Shown: positions 9,208 to 17,661 of the stretch, in pieces
Position numbering within the stretch: position 1 is the first letter of the stretch
How the letters are laid out: the number at the start of each line of letters is the position of its first letter
From: CAZNDN01 sp964571815
GTDB taxonomy: Bacteria; Fibrobacterota; Chitinivibrionia; Chitinivibrionales; WJKA01
Direction of reading: 5' to 3'
NCBI GenBank assembly: GCA_964571815.1
Contig: CAZNDN010000033.1
Coordinates: 1 to 32,788 of the forward strand
Length of the DNA: 32,788 bases
Program-made: the position numbers and the translations under genes
Notes under the pieces: model-generated
What the model saw: only the letters and a program-made list of their open reading frames with translations
The model's database searches: none
Told to the model about the DNA's origin: nothing

Positions 9208-10173
9208 TTAGATGGAACTCGTGCTCAGGGTTCGTAGATGGGCCACAACCGAATCGGCGAGCCCCCGCGGATTGTAACCGCCTTCGAGAACCGAAACGAT
9301 TTTTCCCTCGCAGTATCTGTCGGCCAGGTCCATGCACAGCCGGGTCAGCCGTGCGTAGCCGTCATCGGTAACCCGGAGATTGCCGAGCCAGTCTTCCTCG
9401 CGACTGTCGAACCCCGCGGAGATCAGAATGAGATCCGGTTCGAGGGCTGTGTCACGCAGCCGCACCGACAGCGTATTCTCAAACGCGCCGATTATCTCGG
9501 CATCACCGCTTCCCGGCTCCAGCGGCACGTTCAGCGTGTAGCCGCTGCCCTCCCCGGCGCCCGTCCTGTCGGGCGATCCGGTACCAGGGTACGTCCACAG
9601 CACGTGGGTGGAGTAGTAGAAAACCGACGGGTCATCGTAAAATCTCCATTCCGTGCCGTTGCCGTGATGGTAGTCCCAGTCGACAATCAGAACGTTCCTG
9701 AGTCGGTACACATCCCGGGCGTAGCGAGCGGCGATCGCGACGTTGTTGAGAAAGCAGAATCCCTGACCCTGACAGGGACCGTCGTAGTTCGCTCCGTTGT
9801 TATGCGCGTGGTGTCCCGGCGGGCGAACCGCGCAGAATGCGTTGCGCAGATCGCCGCGGCAGACGGAATCGACCGCGCCCAGTACTCTTGATACCGCCAG
9901 GAAAGCGACCTCGCCCGTTACCGGGCATGCTTCGATCGACTCGATGTGTTCCGCCGAGTGGACGGCTTTTACGGCCCGCTCGACAGTGGCGGTGTCGGGC
10001 GCGGCATCAAGATGAACCAGGCTCTCCCACAGCACCTCCCGCCGAATCGCTTCTTCGATCGCCTCCAGCCGCACGGGTGCTTCGGGGTGCCCTTGCGAGA
10101 GAACATGATCGCGAAAACGCGAATCGTGAACAAACCCCGTCGGGCGCTCCGGCGCCTCTCCACTCCGATTCAT
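9208..10173 (-). CDS. Histone deacetylase family (acetoin utilisation/APAH-type) hydrolase
   Basis: A 321-residue zinc-dependent deacetylase of the HDAC/AcuC/acetylpolyamine amidohydrolase superfamily. Visible motifs are HPEAPVRL near the N-terminus and RPPGHHAH with the catalytic His pair. VDWDYHHGNGT follows with the zinc-binding Asp and His, then ISAGFDSREEDW with the second zinc Asp, and LEGGYNPRGL near the C-terminus. Bacterial members remove acyl groups from lysines, polyamines or small molecules; the substrate here cannot be told. I chose the ATG at 10173 (MNRSGEAPERP) because homology begins just after it. The frame stays open further upstream with no family match. It is followed at 31 bases by the selenoprotein gene on the same strand. 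Confidence 0.9.
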   Translation of the reverse strand: MNRSGEAPERPTGFVHDSRFRDHVLSQGHPEAPVRLEAIEEAIRREVLWESLVHLDAAPDTATVERAVKAVHSAEHIESIEACPVTGEVAFLAVSRVLGAVDSVCRGDLRNAFCAVRPPGHHAHNNGANYDGPCQGQGFCFLNNVAIAARYARDVYRLRNVLIVDWDYHHGNGTEWRFYDDPSVFYYSTHVLWTYPGTGSPDRTGAGEGSGYTLNVPLEPGSGDAEIIGAFENTLSVRLRDTALEPDLILISAGFDSREEDWLGNLRVTDDGYARLTRLCMDLADRYCEGKIVSVLEGGYNPRGLADSVVAHLRTLSTSSI

Positions 10174-10286
10174 GCTCAGTCGACCCCTTCCCCGCGTCAT
10201 CCGCTTCCGGCGGTGCACTCCGCTGCGATCGGCGGGTGCTTCGCCCGCCGCCGGTACCTGTCGAGTCCCGCTCCCCAAAGAACTCC

Positions 10287-11510
10287 CTACGACAGGGCCT
10301 GCTCGATTCTCTCCATGGCTGTCCGGACATTCTCGACACTGTTGAACGCGCTGAGCCTGACATACCCCTCCCCGCATCGACCGAATCCGCTTCCCGGGGT
10401 GCAGACAACACCGGCTTTTTCCAGCAGTGAGTCAAAGAAGGTCCACGAATCCTCTCCTACGTGTATCCACACATACGGGGAATTGTTCCCGCCCACGTGA
10501 TCCAGTCCGAGCGAAGCTATCTTCTCGCGGATGATCGCGGCGTTGCGAAGGTAATAGTCGGCAAGCTCCCTGCACTGACGACGCCCTTCGGCGGAGTACG
10601 TCGCCTCCGCGGCTCGTTGCACCGGATAGGCGACCCCGTTGAATTTCGTGCTGTGACGGCGATTCCAGAGTGCATGGAGGTGGTGAGGAGCACCGGAACG
10701 GTCGTAAACCATGCACTGATCGGGAATGACGGTATACGCGCAGCGCAGGCCGGTGAAACCGGCGGTCTTGGAGAAGCTTCTGAATTCCACCGCTACGTCT
10801 CGGGCGCCGGGAATCTCATAGATACTCCGCGGGAGGCCCTCGTCGCGGACAAAGCCCACGTATGCCGAATCGTAGAGTATCAGCGTGCGGTGCTCCCGCG
10901 CGTAATCGACCCATGTCCGCAACTGTTCCCGCGAGGCGGTTGCGCCGGTGGGATTGTTGGGGAAACAGAGGTACACAAGGTCTATCTGCTCCTCGGGCGG
11001 CTCCGGAAAATATCCGTTGTCCGCCGTTGATTCCAGGTACACGATCCCCTCGTATCGTCCCCGGTCGAAGCCTCCCGTGCGACCGGCCATGACATTCGTG
11101 TCGGCATAGACGGGGTATACGGGATCGGGGATGCCGACCGTGATATCCCGGGCAAACAACTCCTGGAAGTTCCCCGTGTCGCACTTGGAACCGTCGCTGA
11201 TGAATATTTCACCGGGATCGATGTCGACGTCTCTGGAGCGAAAATCGACCCCGGCGATTGCCTCGCGCAGGAAGTCGTAGCCGTTGTCGGGTCCGTATCC
11301 GCGGAACGTCTCATCACTGCCCATTTCTTCCACCGCCTTGTGGAGAGCGTCGACACACGCCCGGGGGAGCGCCCGGGTGACGTCGCCGATTCCCAGCTTG
11401 ATGATTCCCCTTTCGGGGTGACGTTTCCCGAAATCGGCCACACGGCGCGAAATCTCGGCAAACAGGTACGATGAGTGCAGTTTCAGGAAATGTTCATTTA
11501 CCGTGATCAC
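10287..11510 (-). CDS. dapL: LL-diaminopimelate aminotransferase DapL
   Basis: A PLP-dependent class I aminotransferase converting tetrahydrodipicolinate directly to LL-diaminopimelate for lysine and peptidoglycan synthesis. At 407 residues it has the usual family length. The N-terminus NEHFLKLHSSYLFAEI and IKLGIGDVTRALP are DapL signatures. CFPNNPTGA is the conserved aminotransferase motif, and SFSKTAGFTGLRCAYTV carries the PLP Lys. The frame extends to 11555, but I chose the GTG at 11510. It has an AGGAG ribosome-binding site eight bases upstream and gives a start aligned with the family. A good promoter lies about 60 bases upstream. The presence of DapL suggests that the organism uses the aminotransferase variant of the lysine pathway rather than the succinylase/acetylase routes. 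Confidence 0.95.
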   Translation of the reverse strand: MITVNEHFLKLHSSYLFAEISRRVADFGKRHPERGIIKLGIGDVTRALPRACVDALHKAVEEMGSDETFRGYGPDNGYDFLREAIAGVDFRSRDVDIDPGEIFISDGSKCDTGNFQELFARDITVGIPDPVYPVYADTNVMAGRTGGFDRGRYEGIVYLESTADNGYFPEPPEEQIDLVYLCFPNNPTGATASREQLRTWVDYAREHRTLILYDSAYVGFVRDEGLPRSIYEIPGARDVAVEFRSFSKTAGFTGLRCAYTVIPDQCMVYDRSGAPHHLHALWNRRHSTKFNGVAYPVQRAAEATYSAEGRRQCRELADYYLRNAAIIREKIASLGLDHVGGNNSPYVWIHVGEDSWTFFDSLLEKAGVVCTPGSGFGRCGEGYVRLSAFNSVENVRTAMERIEQALS

Positions 11511-11565
11511 CGTGATGACTCCTGATGCTGTGAATGGAGTGAAACTTCCGGACAAAAGACTAAAA

Positions 11566-11595
11566 ATGATAATTGATTGTGACCCCTTGAGTCAA
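11566..11595 (-). promoter_or_regulatory. Sigma70-type promoter for dapL
   Basis: On the minus strand TTGACT (11590-11595) and TATCAT (11566-11571) are separated by 18 bases; each differs from consensus at one position. The predicted RNA start is about 50 bases upstream of the dapL GTG. Confidence 0.6.
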
Positions 11596-11668
11596 CGCGA
11601 CGCCCGAGCCGCGGCGACACTCGGCGGTTGATCAGAGAGTGAAAGCCACTCCGACATGCCCGATTTGC

Positions 11669-11698
11669 TTGCTCTTCGAGGGGAAAATGCGGTATTTT
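11669..11698 (+). promoter_or_regulatory. Candidate promoter for the FGGY kinase gene
   Basis: TTGCTC (11669-11674) and TATTTT (11693-11698) are separated by 18 bases in the divergent region between dapL and the kinase gene. It would give a leader of about 145 bases. The match to consensus is only moderate. Confidence 0.3.
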
Positions 11699-11703
11699 CT
11701 CCT

Positions 11704-11783
11704 GATTCCCCGAATCCATCGGCTGCCCGCGGCGTGATTTCGTCCCGGCGGGGCGGAATTCTATCGAGGGGAGCCGGGGAATC
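11704..11783 (+). other. Inverted repeat in the FGGY kinase leader
   Basis: GATTCCCCG (11704-11712) and CGGGGAATC (11775-11783) are perfect 9-base complements and could close a large stem-loop in the 5' leader. GC-rich near-complementary stretches lie between them. The leader arm begins almost exactly at the predicted RNA start. Function unknown. Confidence 0.35.
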
Positions 11784-11850
11784 GGCTGTTGCTCCGCCGC
11801 CTGTCCGTTGGATCCCCCGGGGCGGCTCATTCCAGCGAAAGGAACGTGTC

Positions 11851-13347
11851 ATGTCCGCCTATCACATTGCGGTGCTCGATGTCGGGAAAACCAACAAGAA
11901 GGTGCTGGTGTACGACGATACCCTCTCGGTTGTTGATTCCGCTTACGAGACATTCGAAGAGCGCGTCGAGGGGCATGTACATTTCGAACCGGTGGAGGAG
12001 ATGACCGCCTGGTTCAAGAAACAGCTTTCGGTCTTTTCGTCAAAGTATGCCGTCAAGGCCGTCTCCGTCACGACTCACGGCGCCACGGCCGTGGCGTTGG
12101 GCGCCGACGGTTCATTGGCCGTTCCCCCGGTAGCCTACACCACCGACGCGGGGGAGGAGTTTCGCGGCGAATTCTACGAGACGTTCGGCAACCGGGAGCA
12201 GTTGCAGGAGTCAACCGCGACGGCGGAGATCGGAAGCCTGATCAATGTGGCGAAAAAGGTGTTCTTCTGGAAGAAATACTATCCCGATCAGTTCGCGAAA
12301 GCTGAAAGGATACTCTATTTCCCGCAGTATTTCGGCTTCGTGCTCACCGGCAAGCTCGGCGCGGAGCCGACCTACACGGGCTGCCACACGTATCTGTGGG
12401 ATTTCCGGAGAGGGGGCTATTCGGAGGTTGCACGGAAGCTGGGTGTTGCGGATATGCTCCCGTCGACCATTTCCAAACCGTGGGACATACTCGGTACGGT
12501 CAGCCCCGAGATAGCCCGTGAAACGGGGCTCTCCACCGACTGCGTGGTAACCATGGGAATCCACGATTCGAATTCATCGCTGCTGCCCTACCTGGTGAAG
12601 GGGTATGGGAATTTTGCCCTCAATTCCACGGGGACCTGGTGCGTGGCCATGCACCCGACCGACACGGTGTCGTTCGAGAAGGAGGATCTGGGCAAGCTGG
12701 TGTTCTATTTCCTCGATGCGTTCAACAATCCGGTGAAAACCTCAATTTTCATGGGGGGGCAGGAGTTCGATACCTACACGGAAATAATCCGCACGCATTC
12801 CAGCGGGGAGGACTTCCCCGGGTACGATCCGGAGCTGTATGCAAAAATCGTAGCCGAAAGAAAACTGTTCATTCTTCCGTCGGTAGTCAAGGGTACGGGT
12901 ATTTTCCCCGATGCTGTTCCGAGAATTATCGAAGACGGGAGGGAGTTTACTCTCGAGGATATCAAAGCCGGACACATTCTGCCGGATTTCATGAAGGATT
13001 ACCGGACTGCCCACGCGGTCATACGTATCTCACTGGCGATCCAGACCAGTGTTGCGCTCCGCATGGCCGGTTTCGGCGGCCGGGGATCGATTTTCACCGA
13101 GGGAGGGTTTCGCAGGAACGAAGGCTACAACAAGCTTCTGGCCTCACTCTTTCCCCATTCCACGGTTTCGCTGACCCGGCTGGAGGAGGCCACGGCTTTC
13201 GGTGCGGCCATTCTGGGGAAGGCGGCGCTGGACGGTACCGGCCCGGCGGAGACACGGGACTGCTTCGAAATCGAACGGATTGAAGTCCCGGGGGACCGCA
13301 TCGACGGGCTGGAGCGATATACGAGGGATTTTCTCGACCGCCTGTAG
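11851..13347 (+). CDS. FGGY-family carbohydrate kinase (rhamnulokinase/fuculokinase-like)
   Basis: A 498-residue sugar kinase with the ribonuclease-H-like ATPase fold. Visible features are the N-terminal phosphate-binding strand VLDVGKTNKKVLVYDD and GIHDSNSSLLPYL with the catalytic-type Asp. NSTGTWCVAMHPT and the C-terminal nucleotide-binding segments FTEGGFRRNEGYNKLL and LEEATAFGAAILGKAAL follow. The ATG at 11851 follows an AAAGGAA ribosome-binding site at a suitable distance, and the upstream part of the open frame shows no family similarity. The GTxT-like and GG segments resemble L-rhamnulose/L-fuculose kinases more than xylulose or glycerol kinases, but the substrate cannot be assigned. 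No isomerase, aldolase or transporter is adjacent, so its pathway partners are not in this window. Confidence 0.85.
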   Translation: MSAYHIAVLDVGKTNKKVLVYDDTLSVVDSAYETFEERVEGHVHFEPVEEMTAWFKKQLSVFSSKYAVKAVSVTTHGATAVALGADGSLAVPPVAYTTDAGEEFRGEFYETFGNREQLQESTATAEIGSLINVAKKVFFWKKYYPDQFAKAERILYFPQYFGFVLTGKLGAEPTYTGCHTYLWDFRRGGYSEVARKLGVADMLPSTISKPWDILGTVSPEIARETGLSTDCVVTMGIHDSNSSLLPYLVKGYGNFALNSTGTWCVAMHPTDTVSFEKEDLGKLVFYFLDAFNNPVKTSIFMGGQEFDTYTEIIRTHSSGEDFPGYDPELYAKIVAERKLFILPSVVKGTGIFPDAVPRIIEDGREFTLEDIKAGHILPDFMKDYRTAHAVIRISLAIQTSVALRMAGFGGRGSIFTEGGFRRNEGYNKLLASLFPHSTVSLTRLEEATAFGAAILGKAALDGTGPAETRDCFEIERIEVPGDRIDGLERYTRDFLDRL

Positions 13348-13368
13348 CAGTAATCTCCGCGTGCCGGC

Positions 13369-14241
13369 TCAGGTGAGGCGATTGCCGACAAGTTGCGCCA
13401 GGGAAGTCAGCATCCCGGCCCCGGTTCCCAGGAATCGCACTTCGGAGACCGCCTTGTCGATCAGCTCCCGCGCATACGCGCGGGACGTTTCGATACCGCA
13501 GACCGACGGAAAGGTGGCCTTGCCGCGCGCCCGGTCGCTGCCCGCATCCTTGCCCAACTGCTCCGTGGTCCCTTCTTCATCGAGGATATCGTCCACCACC
13601 TGAAAAGCCAGCCCCACGTGGTTGCCGTAATTGGTGAGGCGATCCAGCGTATCCGCGTCGGTGTCGGCCAGAAGTGCTCCGATTCGTACCGAGGTACGAA
13701 TGAGTGCGGCGGTCTTGTTGCGGTGAATATACTCGACCACCGATTTGTCAACGCCCTGGCCCTCCGACTGAATATCCACCACCTGCCCCCCGATCATTCC
13801 TGAAGTACCAAGGGCCGCGGCGGTTTCTCCGATAATATCGAGCCGTCCCAGGCGCGCCAGGCACTCGAAGGCGAAGATGCACAGGGCGTCGCCCCCCAGT
13901 ACGGCCAGGGCTTCGGAGAAAGCCCTGTGGGCAGTCGGATTGCCCCTCCTGAAATCATCGTCGTCCATGCACGGCAGATCGTCGTGCATGAGCGAAAACG
14001 TATGAAACATCTCCAGCGCCGCGCCGGCGGTCAGAACCTCCTGGTTGTCGAATGCTCCGCCGCAGGCTTCGTGCGCGGCCAGCATCAGACCGGGACGGAT
14101 CCTCTTGCCTCCCGCAAACACACTGTAGCGCATCACCGAATGGATCGAATCCGGATAGGAGCCTTCGGAGGGGAGCAATTCACCAAGCCTCTTCTCAACC
14201 ACCGAGGCTACCCTTGCCAGATACTCCAGGGCATCATTCAT
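13369..14241 (-). CDS. ispA: Polyprenyl (farnesyl/geranyl) diphosphate synthase
   Basis: A 290-residue trans-isoprenyl diphosphate synthase. It condenses isopentenyl diphosphate with allylic diphosphates to make C15-C20 chains for quinones and cell-wall carriers. The two aspartate-rich metal-binding motifs are present: DDLPCMDDDDFRRGNPT (first) and FQVVDDILDEEGT (second). GGKRIRPGLML is the substrate-binding basic motif. I chose the ATG at 14241; the longer open frame starting at 14328 overlaps xseB and has no family match. The start overlaps the end of xseB by eight bases, the common xseB-ispA arrangement. Chain length (C15 versus C20) cannot be decided. The dxs gene often found next is absent; a convergent sugar kinase follows. 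Confidence 0.92.
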   Translation of the reverse strand: MNDALEYLARVASVVEKRLGELLPSEGSYPDSIHSVMRYSVFAGGKRIRPGLMLAAHEACGGAFDNQEVLTAGAALEMFHTFSLMHDDLPCMDDDDFRRGNPTAHRAFSEALAVLGGDALCIFAFECLARLGRLDIIGETAAALGTSGMIGGQVVDIQSEGQGVDKSVVEYIHRNKTAALIRTSVRIGALLADTDADTLDRLTNYGNHVGLAFQVVDDILDEEGTTEQLGKDAGSDRARGKATFPSVCGIETSRAYARELIDKAVSEVRFLGTGAGMLTSLAQLVGNRLT

Positions 14242-14500
14242 CCGTGTCCTCCCCGCCCGCAAGCGAATCCGGCGAGATGCCGAGCGTCTTCTCGATGAAC
14301 TCACCGTTCTCGCCCTTGAGCAGCTCACGGAGCTTCCCCTCGGCGCCCTTGAGATACCCTTCGCACCGTCGCATCAACGCGATGCCCTTCTCAAAATGCG
14401 CGAGCGCATCGTCCAGCGAGAGATCATCGCTCTCAAGCTTGTCCACCAGCTCTTCCAGTTGGGCCATTGCCTGCTCAAATGTCGGTTCCTGCTTGCTCAT
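14234..14500 (-). CDS. xseB: Exodeoxyribonuclease VII small subunit
   Basis: An 88-residue protein with the XseB signature: FEQAMAQLEELVDKLESDDL, then LDDALAHFEKGIALMRRCEG. The family forms a helical hairpin that assembles with XseA into exonuclease VII, which degrades single-stranded DNA. The ATG at 14500 is preceded by an AAAGG-type site and matches the family length; an ATG 30 bases further up is possible. The gene overlaps ispA by eight bases. The large subunit gene xseA is not adjacent: it lies about 3.1 kb away on the same strand, beyond a membrane protein and a GH20 gene. Confidence 0.93.
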   Translation of the reverse strand: MSKQEPTFEQAMAQLEELVDKLESDDLSLDDALAHFEKGIALMRRCEGYLKGAEGKLRELLKGENGEFIEKTLGISPDSLAGGEDTDE

Positions 14501-14591
14501 AAGCCTTTCGACCGTCTCCTGAGGTAACATGCGTCCGACGAGAAAATACTTCCCGATGCGTTTCCAGGCCCGAAAGGGACACAATCGGGCA

Positions 14592-15626
14592 TCAACCGAC
14601 CGTCTCCGTTTCCGCGGGCTTCAGCAGAAACATCGCTCCGGGGATGAAAACGAGGGCGAACGGAACAAGGAAAAGCCTGGTTTCGGCCATAACACTCATG
14701 AAAGCATGGACAAGAATCCAGATCGGCACCACAGCCCACACCCACGCCCTGAGTTCCACGGGCAGGCGGCGCCGGGCTTCGGCAACCGCCGCAAGCAGGG
14801 GGGTCACCCCAAGCGTGGCCAGGAGTCGAACCCACGTGACGCGGCGTAAGAGGTTGTATTTCAAGAGTGCAAGGCCCGGCTCATGGCCGTAGGGGATGAA
14901 CAGCGCACGCGGTCCGAGCGTCAACCGTACGCCCACCAGCACAAGCAGGAACGCCCCGAGTGCTCCGGCAGAGACTATCATGCACCGGGTGGCGTCGCTT
15001 TCGCTCCGCCTTTCGGTGCGTCGCTTCCACAAGCAGACCGCGGCGGCCATGAATGGAATGAGGCCGGCGGTCTCGCGGTTCAGCGCGGCAATCGCCGAGA
15101 GCGGTACGATCCACACGTACCGGCCCGCAAGAATCAGCATGGCCGCGGCAAGATAAAAGAGTACATCGAAATAGGTGTTGAACTGCAGATCGCTTCCGTA
15201 GTCGGCATTGGACATGCCCAGGGCCAGGAGAGTAACTCCGACCACGGCATGGGCTCGCGGAAGCCCCAGCATCGTGTAGTACAGAAAACACGCAAGGAAG
15301 ATCAGCAGCCCCTGAGCGTAGCGTGTGAACACGAATGCCGTCGCGTGAGGATTGTGAATATCCAGGGCCTTAGCAACCCGAATCCCGGCTTCGGTGACAT
15401 ATTCCGACATGATCCGGTACTGCCAGGGGTCCTTGGCCGTTTTTTCCAGCACGGCGCGATGACGCTCTATCTGGATGCCTCGTTCGAGGTAGTTCAAACC
15501 CAGTCGATCCACGTGCATGGAGACGGTCATATAGCTGTAGACGAGGGATACGGCAAGTACGGAAGCGGTCCACCAGGCGGTGGGTTTGGGTCGGCCGCAT
15601 TTTTCGGTGTTGATACCGGGCTGCAT
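14592..15626 (-). CDS. Multi-pass membrane protein of unknown function
   Basis: A 344-residue protein that I do not recognise with certainty. It has about eight hydrophobic segments: one near the N-terminus (WWTASVLAVSLVYSYMTV), then FTRYAQGLLIFLACFLYYTM, AVVGVTLLALGMS, VLFYLAAAMLILAG, a segment after ALNRETAGLIPFM, SAGALGAFLLVLVGV and two near the C-terminus. The charged extracytoplasmic first loop and the NRE motif are reminiscent of polytopic glycosyltransferase-C/mannosyltransferase-like proteins, but no catalytic motif can be claimed. The ribosome-binding site before the ATG at 15626 is weak. The 5' end overlaps the promoter region of the divergent GH20 gene. It sits between the two exonuclease VII subunit genes. 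Confidence 0.65.
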   Translation of the reverse strand: MQPGINTEKCGRPKPTAWWTASVLAVSLVYSYMTVSMHVDRLGLNYLERGIQIERHRAVLEKTAKDPWQYRIMSEYVTEAGIRVAKALDIHNPHATAFVFTRYAQGLLIFLACFLYYTMLGLPRAHAVVGVTLLALGMSNADYGSDLQFNTYFDVLFYLAAAMLILAGRYVWIVPLSAIAALNRETAGLIPFMAAAVCLWKRRTERRSESDATRCMIVSAGALGAFLLVLVGVRLTLGPRALFIPYGHEPGLALLKYNLLRRVTWVRLLATLGVTPLLAAVAEARRRLPVELRAWVWAVVPIWILVHAFMSVMAETRLFLVPFALVFIPGAMFLLKPAETETVG

Positions 15627-15639
15627 AGGCTGATAAAAT
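15610..15639 (+). promoter_or_regulatory. Sigma70-type promoter for the GH20 gene
   Basis: TTGATA (15610-15615) and TAAAAT (15634-15639) are separated by 18 bases; each differs from consensus at one position. The -35 box lies over the start codon region of the divergent membrane protein gene. The predicted leader is about 145 bases. Confidence 0.5.
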
Positions 15640-15789
15640 ACTACCGATGCCCGGAGCGGTAAAGAAGCGGTGAGGCGGAGCGTATGGTACCGGCCCCCGG
15701 ATCATTCAGCGCAGTCTATTTTGAAAGCGATAATGTCCCGGTGCGGATGGGAACGGCATCGGTCGGGACGCGGAAGGGGAGAGCGGGAT

Positions 15790-17637
15790 ATGAGTATGTT
15801 ATCCGAATCGTTGCCGGCTGGGCTCTGGCCCCGGCCGCGAAGCGTAAGGCTGCACGAAGGGGTGCTTCGGCGAAGCTCGATCAAGCGGATTGTCGTTCCG
15901 AGCCGGTTTCCTACTCGACTCCGGGTGCGCGCCCGGAGTGCCCTGGGAGAGCACTTTTCGCGCGCCGCGGTGGTGCGCGAAAGTCAATCGGGGCCGCACC
16001 GCGCGGGCGACGTGTGGATTACGCGCGACCCCGCCGAGAAAGATCCTCAAGCATACCGGCTCACCATCGGGGACAACGGTGTCGTGATACACGCCGGCAA
16101 TGAAGCAGGCGCCTGGTACGGTATGGTTACCCTGGGACAAATGTCGCGGCTGAGTTCGTCGGTCCTTCCCGCGTGCACGATCGACGACCGTCCGGCATTC
16201 ACCGATCGCGGTTTCATGCTCGACATCAGCCGCTGCAAAGTTCCCACCATGCACACCCTGCGACGTGTGATCGACCTGCTTGCATCCCTGAAGTACAACC
16301 AGGTTCAGCTCTATACCGAACACACGTTCGCTTTCCCGGGGCACGAAGACGTCTGGCGGGGCTGCTCGCCGATGACCGGGGACCAGGTTCGCCATCTGGA
16401 CCGATACTGCCGCGAGCGATTCATCGAACTCGTGCCTAACCTCAATTCGTTCGGTCATTATGAACGCTGGCTCAAACACCCGCGGTATCGGCGCTACGCC
16501 GAGTGTCCCGACGGGTTCGTGCATCCGCTGAGCGGGGAAATGATGCCGGCAGGCTCCACGCTGTATCCTTCAGGGGAGAGTCTGGCCCTGCTGGATTCCC
16601 TTTACGGATCTTTTCTTCCCCATTTTACGAGCGGGATGTTCAATGTGGGCTGCGACGAGACCTGGGAGTTGGGGAAAGGGCGCAGCAGGCGGGCATGCAG
16701 GCGCAAGGGATGCCGGCGGGTGTATCTGGATTTCCTTCTGGATATTCATGGTCTCGTGCGGAAACGGGGAAGGCGCATGATGTTCTGGGGGGATATCATT
16801 CTGCGCAGTCCCGATCTGATTGCCGAGCTGCCGCGCGATGTGGTCGCGTTGAACTGGGGATACGAGGCATCACATCCGTTCGACAAAGAGTGTGCCCGAT
16901 TTCAATCCTCGGGCATACCTTTCTACGTGTGTCCCGGTACATCGAGCTGGAACTCGCTTATCGGGCGGACCGATAACTGCCTGGGCAATCTTTCCAACGC
17001 CGCCCGTCGGGGGCTTCGCCACGGTGCCCGAGGCTACCTGGTCACGGACTGGGGAGACGGCGGCCATCACCAGTACCTTCCCATAAGCTATCCGGGAATG
17101 GCCGGTGGCGCGGCCTGTGCCTGGCGGGGGCGGATTCCGGGAGAGCCGGACCTCGCGCGGGCGCTGGATCGGTGGGTGCTGGACGACCGGACGGGCGTGC
17201 TCGGCGAGACGCTGCTGGAGCTGGGACGGGTTCATCGCGGGCTGGGAATTCCCCTGCGCAACAAAACCGCGATCAATGAACTTCTCTTTGCTGATGGGGC
17301 CGCGCCGCCCGGATGGGAGGGCAGGCTTTCCGCCGCGAAGCTGAAGCGAACTGTTGACAAACTCGAAGAAACGGCGGCCCGCGTGAGCGGAGGGAGGCCG
17401 GGTGGTGACGACGGGGATCTGGTCATGGACGAGATAGCCGCGGCGGTGGGCATGGCCCGGCATGCGCTGCGCTACGGCCTCTACCTCACCAGCGGATCGC
17501 CGTCGAAAGCGGTATTGTGCCGGGAGCGCAAGGAGGTGATCAAGCGCCACCACGGGTTGTGGAAGGCGCGCAATCGTGCGGGGGGCCTGGCCGAGAGTTC
17601 CGGCCGGCTTCGCAAGGGCTTGCGGGCATTGTGCTGA
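15790..17637 (+). CDS. Glycoside hydrolase family 20 protein (beta-N-acetylhexosaminidase-like)
   Basis: A 615-residue protein. Residues about 10-130 resemble the GH20 N-terminal accessory domain. The catalytic barrel follows, with FTDRGFMLDISRCKVP, SLKYNQVQLYTEHTF, LVPNLNSFGHYERWL and the Asp-Glu pair in FNVGCDETWELGKG that acts in substrate-assisted hydrolysis of GlcNAc/GalNAc residues. The C-terminal about 150 residues are helical and family-unspecific. I chose the ATG at 15790, behind a GGGGAG-type site; upstream residues in the open frame show no similarity. No signal peptide is visible, so the enzyme may act in the cytoplasm on imported oligosaccharides or recycled peptidoglycan. It lies on the opposite strand within an otherwise conserved housekeeping series. 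Confidence 0.85.
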   Translation: MSMLSESLPAGLWPRPRSVRLHEGVLRRSSIKRIVVPSRFPTRLRVRARSALGEHFSRAAVVRESQSGPHRAGDVWITRDPAEKDPQAYRLTIGDNGVVIHAGNEAGAWYGMVTLGQMSRLSSSVLPACTIDDRPAFTDRGFMLDISRCKVPTMHTLRRVIDLLASLKYNQVQLYTEHTFAFPGHEDVWRGCSPMTGDQVRHLDRYCRERFIELVPNLNSFGHYERWLKHPRYRRYAECPDGFVHPLSGEMMPAGSTLYPSGESLALLDSLYGSFLPHFTSGMFNVGCDETWELGKGRSRRACRRKGCRRVYLDFLLDIHGLVRKRGRRMMFWGDIILRSPDLIAELPRDVVALNWGYEASHPFDKECARFQSSGIPFYVCPGTSSWNSLIGRTDNCLGNLSNAARRGLRHGARGYLVTDWGDGGHHQYLPISYPGMAGGAACAWRGRIPGEPDLARALDRWVLDDRTGVLGETLLELGRVHRGLGIPLRNKTAINELLFADGAAPPGWEGRLSAAKLKRTVDKLEETAARVSGGRPGGDDGDLVMDEIAAAVGMARHALRYGLYLTSGSPSKAVLCRERKEVIKRHHGLWKARNRAGGLAESSGRLRKGLRALC

Positions 17638-17661
17638 GCCGCCCAGGCCGTCGCGCGGCGC

